A stretch of 64,000 bases of DNA, from the NCBI GenBank assembly GCA_933822405.4, contig CAKOGP040001781.1, positions 78,800 through 142,799 on the forward strand, read 5' to 3'. The notes beneath the pieces are model-generated. The model saw nothing but the letters and a program-made list of their open reading frames with translations, did not search any database and was not told where the DNA came from. The first letter of the stretch is position 1, and every line of letters begins with the position of its first letter. Made by a program: the position numbers and the translations under genes. This document shows, piece after piece, positions 10,539 through 18,885 of the stretch. Source of the DNA: Cylindrotheca closterium (Eukaryota > Bacillariophyta > Bacillariophyceae > Bacillariales > Bacillariaceae).

Positions 10539-11534
10539 ATGAGGTCCTCCATTTTGTCGGCAGCTGCCTTGATTTTCATCCTGGGAGCTGGCGTAGATTC
10601 GTTGGTGCAACCTCCCACTTCTCAACGGCATCAGCGTCTCCTGAATGTTGATTCTGTCAAACGGCATTCATTTCCAAGGCAACACCAAAGTATACATGAG
10701 CGATATTCTTCCTTCTCGCAGTCTCCAGACTGGTACACGGATTCGCCAACCAGGCATGCGCCCGTGTCAGCATATCAAGAGCAGAAACGAATAATTCAGA
10801 ACACCAAAACACCATCACCGAACGAAGTTTTGTGGATGCGCCATGCCACCATCGACGACATTCCTGCACTTCAACAATGTAACAGAGCTCTTTTGCCAGA
10901 GAACTATCCAGACGGATTCTACGAAGATTATCTGCGGCAGTTTCCGGACTTGACAGTCATTATCGAATCCTTTTCGGTGGAAGAATCTACTGAAGGTCAT
11001 GGTCCCAATTCCTCGTCATCGTCGGTATCATCAGCACAACCAGTTCCGATAGCTTATGCCATGGGTTGCATTCGGGAAATTAAAGCAGCCACGAAGCAGC
11101 AGCAGCAATGGAAATATCTGAATAAGAGGGCAAATTCGGCTGTTCGCTACGATAACCTGGGTTATCGTCCTCTTGTGCGCAGTGGCCATACAATTTCTCT
11201 AGCAGTCATGCCGACTCATCGTAAACTGGGATTGGCTACGAAGCTATTGGACTACCTTCACGATGCCATGAAGCACCGGTACGGGGCAGTCGTCTGTGAC
11301 TTATCGGTTCGAATGTCCAATGAAAGGGCCATTAGGCTCTACGAGAATCATGGATATAACGTATCTGAGCGACTTTACAATTACTACAAGAACGGGAAGC
11401 TGGAAGATGGGCTCAAGATGCAAAAGGTGCTTTCTGATTATTCAAGTAGCAGTCCTGAAAGTCAAATCACCTTGCCACAACAAATGCTTTTACAACGACC
11501 GCAGAAAAACTTTGATTCCGTTTCGCAATGGTAA
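10539..11534 (+). CDS. GNAT N-acetyltransferase, NAA10-like, with signal/plastid leader
   Basis: 331 aa, single exon. Residues 1-22 form a signal peptide (hydrophobic A-A-A-L-I-F-I-L-G-A-G) followed by a Ser/Gln/His-rich stretch of transit-peptide type. The GNAT domain (about 88-300) shows the N-terminal-acetyltransferase features L-P-E-N-Y near 125, G-H-T-I-S-L-A-V near 218, the acetyl-CoA loop H-R-K-L-G-L-A-T-K near 228, V-R-M-S-N-E-R-A-I-R-L-Y, and a tyrosine pair before the C-terminal strand. NAA10 is the catalytic subunit of cytosolic NatA. A presequence would place this copy in the plastid or secretory system, where N-terminal or lysine acetylation by GNATs is known. The residue after the predicted cleavage is Leu rather than the usual Phe. 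Confidence 0.85.
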   Translation: MRSSILSAAALIFILGAGVDSLVQPPTSQRHQRLLNVDSVKRHSFPRQHQSIHERYSSFSQSPDWYTDSPTRHAPVSAYQEQKRIIQNTKTPSPNEVLWMRHATIDDIPALQQCNRALLPENYPDGFYEDYLRQFPDLTVIIESFSVEESTEGHGPNSSSSSVSSAQPVPIAYAMGCIREIKAATKQQQQWKYLNKRANSAVRYDNLGYRPLVRSGHTISLAVMPTHRKLGLATKLLDYLHDAMKHRYGAVVCDLSVRMSNERAIRLYENHGYNVSERLYNYYKNGKLEDGLKMQKVLSDYSSSSPESQITLPQQMLLQRPQKNFDSVSQW

Positions 11535-11826
11535 AGATGAAATGTAATCAAGAAGGCCTAAGGGTTCAAGCGTAGACCGCGCTAGGATGTCGTTCCTGGA
11601 GGAAGCAAAAATCTTGATATCCAACCTTCCACATCATTGGCCGTTCGGTGATTTGGCAGCTCGTCGAAGCTGCATCAGTATTCAAATTATGCAAAACATC
11701 AATTGCAATGAGGTTGACCAGCGCCAATCGAATCAAAAATTATCATAGTAGCTGTAGCATATTATATATCATTCTTTCGCTGATATTCTTTCTCTTTATA
11801 GTTGCTTACGTTTTCTTTGACTTTAC

Positions 11827-12123
11827 CTATTTCGCTTGGGCAACATAATAGATTTTGGTCTGCTTCTTCAACCCACGGCCAATGGCTTGGAACCAAATGA
11901 TCGACAAGACCAATAAACCAAAAATAGTCACTGCGTGTCCAATTCCTTCAAACCAATGCAGGCCTGGCTCTACACTTTTCACCGCTAGAACACGGTCCCA
12001 GAACCAGAGTCCCAACCAGCCTAATCGGCCAGAGATGAAAGGCAGAACTGAGAAAAGTGAGTAATGAAAATCAGATTTGAAGTCGTTATTAGGCAACCCG
12101 CAAGTGCACCTAAAGGCATGCAT
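11827..12123 (-). CDS. Possible small membrane protein or 3' exon
   Basis: The frame from an ATG at 12123 gives 98 aa. The last 63 residues look coded: W-L-G-L-W-F-W-D, then a clear 20-residue membrane helix (G-H-A-V-T-I-F-G-L-L-V-L-S-I-I-W-F) and a basic tail. A pyrimidine tract ending in CTCAG near 12060 would make a good 3' splice site, so this may be the last exon of a gene whose first exon I could not place. No family recognised. Confidence 0.3.
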   Translation of the reverse strand: MHAFRCTCGLPNNDFKSDFHYSLFSVLPFISGRLGWLGLWFWDRVLAVKSVEPGLHWFEGIGHAVTIFGLLVLSIIWFQAIGRGLKKQTKIYYVAQAK

Positions 12124-12147
12124 CACCACCGCACACCAGTCTTTCAA

Positions 12148-12427
12148 ATGAAGTTACAGGGAAACAATAGACAATGAAGCTCTGATGTCTATTTTAGACG
12201 ATTCGCTATCGTCAATCCTAAACAAAGATCTGTATTTCAAACGAGTTATTTTTTTTAAAAAGCAAACCGAGGCCATCTTATTTCAACAAAAATGTTTGTT
12301 AACTTCACAAACCATAATATAGATGGATCTGTGAGTCTCATTACCAACGTTGAGCGATGAGTACCATGCACGAAATTTTGAAGGTTGGGTAGACCAAAAC
12401 GGATAGTGTGAAGTCCTTTTAAGACTA
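12148..12427. other. AT-rich spacer without a recognisable gene
   Basis: AT-rich DNA including a T8/A5 tract near 12250. Nothing recognised. Confidence 0.3.
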
Positions 12428-15394
12428 TCAAAAAGGAAAAAAATAGTCATCGAATATCAGATTGTTGTTTCCACCATCTCCAACGCCGTCATCACCATTC
12501 TCGAAACCCCCATCATCGGTGATCGTCACATCGTCCCCGCCACCTCCTTCAAACAGATCGTCACCATCGGTGATCACCCCATTGTCCGTACCACCTCCTC
12601 CAAATAGATCGTCGCCATCGTTGATCGTCCCGTCGCCATCGTTGATCGTCCCGTCGTCTCCGCCTCCTCCAAATTGACCGTCAACATCGGTGATCGTCCC
12701 ATCGTCCCCACCACCTCCTCCAAACGGATCGTCAGTCCCATCATCGGTAGGGTTTTCATCAAACAAGAAAATATCATCGAGCAATATAGGAGGGTCGTCT
12801 TTTTCTGTGGCAGCTGAAGTTGGCGTCGATGTAGGCGCGGAAGTGAGGTCTACCGTGGGCCCAGACGTTGGCGCCGATGTGGGTACCGCATCGTCGTCAT
12901 CACGTAACGGATCATCGCGCAATGTCACGAACGTCGGGCTCGGGGTCAATGGCACTGGCGTTGGAGAAGGCGTCGGTCCAGGTGTAGGCTGTTTTGTGGG
13001 TGGAAGTGTTGGTCCTGGAGTAGGATTTCCTGTGGGCTGACGAGTTGGAGATTTCGTTGGGTTTCGCGTAGGTGAATTGCTGGGCGAAAGTGTTGGGCGC
13101 TTGGTAGGAGCCTTAGTCGGTGACTTGGTGGGGGAGCCCGATATGGGTTTGGCTGTGGGATCTGTCGAAGGGGCGGCAGATGGAAAATTCGATGGTTTCA
13201 TTGAAGGTGCTTTGCTGGGTATCAGACTTGGAGTATCCGTTGGACTACCGAGTTCAACGCCCACAGTTGCCAGCATGCCTAAAAGATCGTCCAGACCGCT
13301 GCTTTTCACGACATCTTCTTTCAACATGCTGGTGGATATTTTTCCAATGATATCCAAGTATCGAATGGAATTATCTTTCAAGAGGAGCTCAAGGCTCATG
13401 AGACAGCTGTAGCAGACGTCGGAAGACTCCTTGCTAGTACAGGATCTGTTGTCCATACACTGAATACCAACAGTGCCACCTCCAATTGCATATCGATTTA
13501 AGGCCAAATTTCGTTGCCGAAGCCGTCGAGATTCGGAGGGACATTCAGCAAGTTTGGGGATCAAATATTCTTGTAGACTCGCTTGCAATCTAGATTCCAG
13601 TACAGATATTTCTGATTCGTCCAACATGGCTACCCTCAAAGCAATGGTAAAGTTTCGTCCAAACAATTCATCTTGCCCAGCAACGTCGTTTCCGTTGGCC
13701 ATACTGAGGCAATCTTCTGGACTGGGAGGACTGTACAGTAACGGACGTGTTGGACTCGAAGACGGACTGAAGGTAATGGGAGGAATTGTAGTTAGCTGCT
13801 TCGGAGGAGTCGAATTGGAAGGGGAGGCGATGGGAGTATCAGTGATAGCTGCCAATGAAGGCGACGACCGACGACCCAAAACAATTGCTGCACCAGCTCC
13901 AATGGCAACCAATAGAAGGACTGCCAAAACGATGCATAGTATTTGCCGTTTGCAGCTGGGGGGCTTGGTTTTTCGTACCACGGTGGATTCAATATTCTTT
14001 CCGTCTTTACCAACATTAATTCCAGAAAATGCTTGTTCATGCGTTGCAGCAATCCTTTTCTCCTCATCTAGGTCGGAAAACCCATCATCATCATCTGAGT
14101 ACACAGTCTGCAGTCCCCATTGCTCGTCGTCCAAAATTTTTAGATTAGAAACCTTCCTACTCGTTCGGTATGGACTGTTACTAGCCATAGAATCATCGGA
14201 ATCGCTGGCATCTTCGAAATGGAGACCGAGATGTCGACATGAATGCTGGGGAGAATCGTGGCGACTGCGGTGTGGTTCTGGCTTCTTCTTTGGAACTCTA
14301 CGACTCCTTTGATCTTGTTTGGTCCGTGATCGCGAACGACTGCTGCTTCTTTCAGAACGTTCCATGGATCTTTGGCTTCGTGCTGATGAACGACTTAGCG
14401 ATCGCTGTGATCTGGCCCTACCTCGGGAGCCTGACCTCGATCTCGAAGATTTTCTCGTGGAATGGCTCAAATTAGATTCTTGCCAGGAAGCGCTTCTTGT
14501 GGGCGAGTACATCCTCGATGAACTGGAAGCAGAGCGTCGCCCGGAAGGGCTTCTGTCGGGCGAGGACAGTCTGGACAAACTTGCGGGTCTCTCTGAACCG
14601 GAAATCCGCCTGGAAGGTCTTTTCCTGGGAGATGACATCCTAGCCACACTGGCGGGTCTCCTATTGAGTTGTCTTTCCTCTATCCCTTCTGTACCTTCGC
14701 CTGAATACGATGCCCTCCCAGAAGAGTTTCGTCCGTCTGCTGACAACAAACTAGGGGCAGAGAGTTGTTTGGGCACCAGTCTACTGCGAGGAGAAACCAG
14801 CCGAGGCAAACTGGTAGGCTTCTGCTCATGCATGATTGCTCTCCTCGAAGACAGATTGGAACTAGAGAGGCGCCTGGAAGAACTTCTACGAGGAGAACCC
14901 AGCCTGGACAAACTGGAAGGTCGCTGTTGGTAATCTCCTCCTTCAAGTAGTGACGACACTCTGGAAAAGCTGGAAGCTCTCTTTCTGACTTCTTCCTCGT
15001 CGTCTCCTTCTACAATCTCACCCGAATAAGACATCCTCTTCGATGAGCTTCTACGACGACGATGAGTGGACAAGGGCGATACACTTGGATCAGAGAGTCG
15101 TCGAGAGGAAGTTCTGCTACGAGAAGACAGCCTCGACAAGCTGGAAGGTCTATTTTTTGTTGTTCCTTCTCCTTCTTTCAACTCGCGGACATTCAATGAT
15201 CTTCGAGAACAAGGACTTCCATGGGACGGTGACACCCTGGATGTCCCTGTAGTTGCTCGCCCTTCCTCATCGGTAAGTTCATTCCTTTCAACAGGCTGGT
15301 TTTCATTATTGACAAGCGTTCTTAAAGAGCTTGTTTCAGCAGAGGACATTTCCTGCTGTGTAGAAGATTGCATTTGGAGCATTTCTAGAACCAT
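12428..15394 (-). CDS. Single-pass membrane protein: SR-rich head, PT-repeat stalk, Gly/Asp tail
   Basis: 988 aa, one exon, ATG at 15394. Four zones are visible. Residues 1-400 are Ser/Arg-rich, with at least five degenerate copies of a module reading roughly R-P-x-S-L-S-R-L-x-S-P-R-x-x-S-x-R-x-L-S, then dense SR/RS dipeptides and H-R-S-R-H. One hydrophobic segment lies near 483-506, without an N-terminal signal peptide, so a type II signal anchor is likely. The next 215 residues include four to five Cys. Residues 720-820 are a Pro-Thr stalk (S-P-T-K, A-P-T-K units) of the kind found on diatom surface and frustule-associated proteins. The last 110 residues are Gly/Asp repeats (D-D-G-T-I-T-D) that could bind calcium. 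The SR head would face the cytosol and be a kinase target. No enzyme domain is seen. Confidence 0.8.
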   Translation of the reverse strand: MVLEMLQMQSSTQQEMSSAETSSLRTLVNNENQPVERNELTDEEGRATTGTSRVSPSHGSPCSRRSLNVRELKEGEGTTKNRPSSLSRLSSRSRTSSRRLSDPSVSPLSTHRRRRSSSKRMSYSGEIVEGDDEEEVRKRASSFSRVSSLLEGGDYQQRPSSLSRLGSPRRSSSRRLSSSNLSSRRAIMHEQKPTSLPRLVSPRSRLVPKQLSAPSLLSADGRNSSGRASYSGEGTEGIEERQLNRRPASVARMSSPRKRPSRRISGSERPASLSRLSSPDRSPSGRRSASSSSRMYSPTRSASWQESNLSHSTRKSSRSRSGSRGRARSQRSLSRSSARSQRSMERSERSSSRSRSRTKQDQRSRRVPKKKPEPHRSRHDSPQHSCRHLGLHFEDASDSDDSMASNSPYRTSRKVSNLKILDDEQWGLQTVYSDDDDGFSDLDEEKRIAATHEQAFSGINVGKDGKNIESTVVRKTKPPSCKRQILCIVLAVLLLVAIGAGAAIVLGRRSSPSLAAITDTPIASPSNSTPPKQLTTIPPITFSPSSSPTRPLLYSPPSPEDCLSMANGNDVAGQDELFGRNFTIALRVAMLDESEISVLESRLQASLQEYLIPKLAECPSESRRLRQRNLALNRYAIGGGTVGIQCMDNRSCTSKESSDVCYSCLMSLELLLKDNSIRYLDIIGKISTSMLKEDVVKSSGLDDLLGMLATVGVELGSPTDTPSLIPSKAPSMKPSNFPSAAPSTDPTAKPISGSPTKSPTKAPTKRPTLSPSNSPTRNPTKSPTRQPTGNPTPGPTLPPTKQPTPGPTPSPTPVPLTPSPTFVTLRDDPLRDDDDAVPTSAPTSGPTVDLTSAPTSTPTSAATEKDDPPILLDDIFLFDENPTDDGTDDPFGGGGGDDGTITDVDGQFGGGGDDGTINDGDGTINDGDDLFGGGGTDNGVITDGDDLFEGGGGDDVTITDDGGFENGDDGVGDGGNNNLIFDDYFFPF
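12461..12780 (-). repeat. Coding tandem repeat of Gly/Asp units
   Basis: Degenerate 30-40 nt units in the 3' end of the membrane-protein gene, encoding runs such as G-G-G-G-D-D-G-T-I-T-D. Units vary in length but keep the reading frame. Confidence 0.7.
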
Positions 15395-15500
15395 TGGGGT
15401 GATTATTAGGTTTAATCATTGTATGGCCCATTATCATGCTTTTCCTTTCACCGGAAAATGTTTGCCTTCGATGACTGTCACAAGAGTGTAATGGTCGTAC

Positions 15501-15533
15501 CGTAAGTTTGCTCTGGGCCGACTACTGCGACTA
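15501..15533 (+). repeat. 33-nt dispersed direct repeat, copy 1
   Basis: Matches 16994-17026 at 31 of 33 positions; the core reads GGGCCGACTACTGCGACTA. The copies are 1493 nt apart and bracket the tandem-repeat block. Confidence 0.8.
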
Positions 15534-15840
15534 AATCAAACGTCAAAACTTTTATGCAGGCCACAATAGCTACTGTAGATTTTGAAAGAGTATAGACTAA
15601 ATGGTAAAGGCACTAACTATTTGTTGAAATTACAATCTCTTCTAATTGGATGGTTTTAGCTGACCATCATTGGAGTGAGCCAGCCATATGCATCTGAATG
15701 AAACGCAATCTTACGTCTTATTGTCCCACTCATATCATCAATATTGATATTTCATCTTAGAAACTTGTTTTTCTCATTCAAAATTTGCATCCTTCCTCAT
15801 TCCGATGTATGATTGATTGTTGTATATATGAACTCGCCCA

Positions 15841-16464
15841 CTTCAACTAAAATTTCATATTCGTGTTGAAGCAGAGGCACCGTCATATGCGGTTGCTCTC
15901 TTTTCCGCATCGTTCACAGAACGTTATGCGTACAGGCTAAACGCAAAGCTCCCAGATGCTCCAGTCACACTCCAACTATACTTTCATATACGCGTTGTAG
16001 CAGAGGCCCCATCACCGGTGGCACTCTTTTAAGGATCAGCATCTTTCAGGGAACGTTTGCACATACTTGTTGAGGCCAGTATGTTTGCCATTTTTCACAT
16101 ACACAGTCAAAACAAACGACAGCTCCCACGTGGAGCTGAAGCGGACCGGAGAGATAGCTCAATGCCAGTTATGCTCTCTCTTTGGGATATCGCTTACGGG
16201 GTTCCCCCAGCCAAAGAAGTATGTGTTCTGGATTTGAGAAGAACCGCCATTTCCATGGGGTTGCTCTCTTTAGAACGATCAGTGTCGTTCAAGGAAAGTT
16301 TGCACATCATACTTTTGTATGTGTGCCTTATTCCCTTCACATCATGCACAGTCAAATCAAACGACAGCTCCCACGTGGAGCTGAAGCGGACCGGAGAGCC
16401 AGAAAATTCTCTCTCTTTGGAAATCGCTTACGGGGTTCCCCCAGCCAAAGAAGTATGTGTGTTG
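15841..16464. repeat. Diverged tandem repeat block
   Basis: Three related units share the order: GCAGAGGC-like box, GGTTGCTCTCTTT-like box, AACGTTTGCACATAC-like box. The offset is about 129 nt between units 1 and 2 and about 245 nt between 2 and 3. The longer units contain a roughly 50-nt segment repeated nearly perfectly at 16104 and 16349, including the inverted-repeat core CTCCCACGTGGAG, and a second conserved block (CGCTTACGGGGTTCCCCCAG) at 16191 and 16425. No terminal repeats or protein were recognised. Confidence 0.75.
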
Positions 16465-16993
16465 TGTATTGGTGTTCAGACGACTTACGAACTCACCTGC
16501 TGCACGCCAAAACTCTCAGCCAAATACTCCAAGAGTTGGTGTCGCAGCAGTACTCTTGCATGCCAGCCCCAAAAGGCCTTTATTGCAATCGAAGCACGGT
16601 AGAGGTTGAATGAACATTCGAGTAGCTCTCCTTTGGAGTAGCTCTCGTGACAAAATAAAGCCTCTGCTTTGATTTTGTGAGCATTTGGAGTGGGGAAAAG
16701 TGAAATCGAAGAAACCAGTTTAGAAACGGCCAAGACTAGATCAGCGAAAGTTTGAGCACGTTTTCGGCAGGTTCTCAATCGTTCTCTCCGTGACCGTTTG
16801 TAGCTCCTCTTGTCGTCCGAAACGACTTACCTGGAATTTCAGAGCGAAACCAACCTGAATAATTTGAAGGGACGAAGCCTTCAGAATGGAATGGACGCAA
16901 AAGTTTCGTCATCATTGTCAACTAATAATAATATGCCATGGTTTTATGTATTTTCTCGTCATTATTGTTGTTCCGGTACCGGGTACATGCATG

Positions 16994-17026
16994 CGAAAGT
17001 TTGCTCCGGGCCGACTACTGCGACTA
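16994..17026 (+). repeat. 33-nt dispersed direct repeat, copy 2
   Basis: Partner of 15501-15533, with two mismatches. Confidence 0.8.
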
Positions 17027-17229
17027 GTACTACTAGTTGTCGGAAGTGAAAAAATACTATCCTACAGTACTGTACAATCAACTTTCGAGTTATTGGAATG
17101 CACATTCAATGCAAGGGTTAGATTTTTGTTAATAGTACTGGCCTTCAATAGTAGCCACCACTGTTATTTTTTCAAGGTTTAACTGGGTAGCACCCACTCT
17201 GGTTTCTTGTTTCTTATTACGTGCAAACG

Positions 17230-18617
17230 ATGCTGTCGGATAATTCAAATGGGCTGATTCAGTACCAGCCAGGTACTTCGAAAGTATTTGCTGGGATGCG
17301 CCATGACAGAACTTGTTGCAAATCGTACCAGTACTCAATTGTGGATGAGCTGCCCATTCACAGCAGTACAAGAAGGAAGAATTTGATTTCCTCTGGCCTT
17401 TATTCTGGTTTCGGATCACCAGGCTCTGGTCACTATCAAAGCATATCTTGGAAGGCCGAGGAAATAGCATGCATTGACCAATTGACAAGGACTGACGTAC
17501 GCAGCATACAGAAGATTGTGACGATGACCGGAAATCTCAAGATAAGGACTACTCGATCCAGGTCGCCAAAGTTGTACCTGCAAACATCCCAGCAACAGAA
17601 CTGCGGTCGTTGGCTTCTTCTTCTTTTATATTCGTGCTTCATTTATTGGTTTGGTTTAATGTCAGGACTCTTTGCCTGTCATCATGGATTTGATTTGACG
17701 GCCCATGAGTTATCTGCATCAATCTTGGCTGTATCGACGTTAGGTGCCAGTGATGAAATCAGAACGACAAACAACAATTCCTCTACAGCCATAGGTGGAA
17801 TGGGACCACAGTACAACACCAGCCCAGCTATTTTGCTAAAACCGGAACAACTGAAACTACCAACACCCATTATTGTGATGGGGCTGATGAAGGCTGGAAC
17901 TACTTCTATTTATGGCTATTTCAAGTGTGGACTCGATCCCAAGTTTTCGAGATTGAGTCACTATAATTGCAACTACGCAGGCAAGAATGTAATGTCGTGT
18001 GGCAAGCGCATGCGACGGAACATTACCAAGATGAAAACCAAAGCCTTTGACACGATGGACATGTTCACGGTCTACGCTGAACTGGATGGACAAGAAAAGA
18101 ATGGCGGGATCACTGTACCACAATGGCAATTTGTGAATGGTAGGATGGTGTCTGTTACTTCTAATATTTTGCGTAATATTTCGATCTGCTAACTTTCTTT
18201 CTGTCATTCCTATCGTTGCTATTTCTGTCCCTGTACTCGTGCTTTTTCCAACTCGCAGAGATTCATGAACACTTTCCGGAAGCAACTTGGATCTTGAATT
18301 TGAGGGATCCGCATGATTGGTTAAAGTCCATTGACCACTGGCAAGATTTGCGGCAACGCTTCATCGACAATCCGTTCTTACCGGATTTGCCACGCGGCAA
18401 GGGGGGGAACGACCAAGATATGATTGCCTTTTATCTCGAGCAAGCCCAAAGGATTCGCAAGTTTGTGGAAGAAAATCCCTCGCACACCTTAGTAGAAGTA
18501 CCCATTGATAAGCCCGAGGCGGGAAAGATAATGGAAGATGCTTTTGGCATATCCTCAGAAGCCTGCTGGAGAAAGCGGAATGTGAACGATGGTTCCGCTG
18601 TTTGGGTAGAGCACTGA
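17230..18617 (+). CDS. Sulfotransferase-domain protein, type II membrane
   Basis: Two exons, 17230-18139 and 18259-18617, with a 119-nt intron (GTAGGA...CGCAG) in phase 1; the junction gives Asn-Glu-Ile-His in frame. Product 422 aa from the ATG at 17230. Residues 1-115 are an N-terminal cytosolic tail; about 125-147 form one membrane helix (L-L-L-L-L-Y-S-C-F-I-Y-W-F), giving a type II Golgi topology. The PAPS-binding 5'-phosphosulfate loop G-L-M-K-A-G-T-T-S is at about 217-226. The 3'-phosphate loop L-N-L-R-D-P-H-D-W-L is early in exon 2. Such enzymes transfer sulfate from PAPS to glycans or proteins. The catalytic sequence is short after the RDP motif, but the frame ends cleanly. The long cytosolic tail is unusual. 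Confidence 0.8.
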
Positions 18618-18885
18618 ATAGGAGGCCGCCGAATGCAGTCGCTCCTCGCTTGAGCCATCCGTTGATTATTATCTGTGAAGCACACCAGGTGTGAAAATAA
18701 AAGACATTCACATATTGAAAGGTCAAACAAAGGCAGACCTTGAATGAGGATCGTCGATGACATGTAACCAAGGGTGGGAAATGACAAAACGCCCCCTTCC
18801 ATTGAAGCTTCACGGTCACCCAAAAGCAAACTCAAACGACGACAATTGAAAGACATTGAAATTGAAGCAAAAAGAAGACCTTTAT

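Larger units (their letters stand above)
15395..17229. other. 1.8-kb gene-free stretch with dispersed and tandem repeats
   Basis: Lies between the PT-stalk gene (minus) and the sulfotransferase (plus). It holds the tandem repeat at 15841-16464 and a pair of 33-nt direct repeats at 15501 and 16994. The 181- and 143-codon frames over 16057-16613 are created by the repeat and encode the same motif twice, so I do not call them genes. A 12-nt perfect palindrome TACAGTACTGTA lies at 17063-17074. Confidence 0.5.

Noticed and set aside
13473..14933. Two long plus-strand frames (279 and 204 codons)
   Set aside because: Antisense to the SR/PT membrane protein; acidic Leu/Glu pattern mirrors Ser/Arg codons.
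16057..16613. Overlapping 181- and 143-codon plus frames with internal repeats
   Set aside because: Both are translations of the tandem DNA repeat in two frames; no start context or family.
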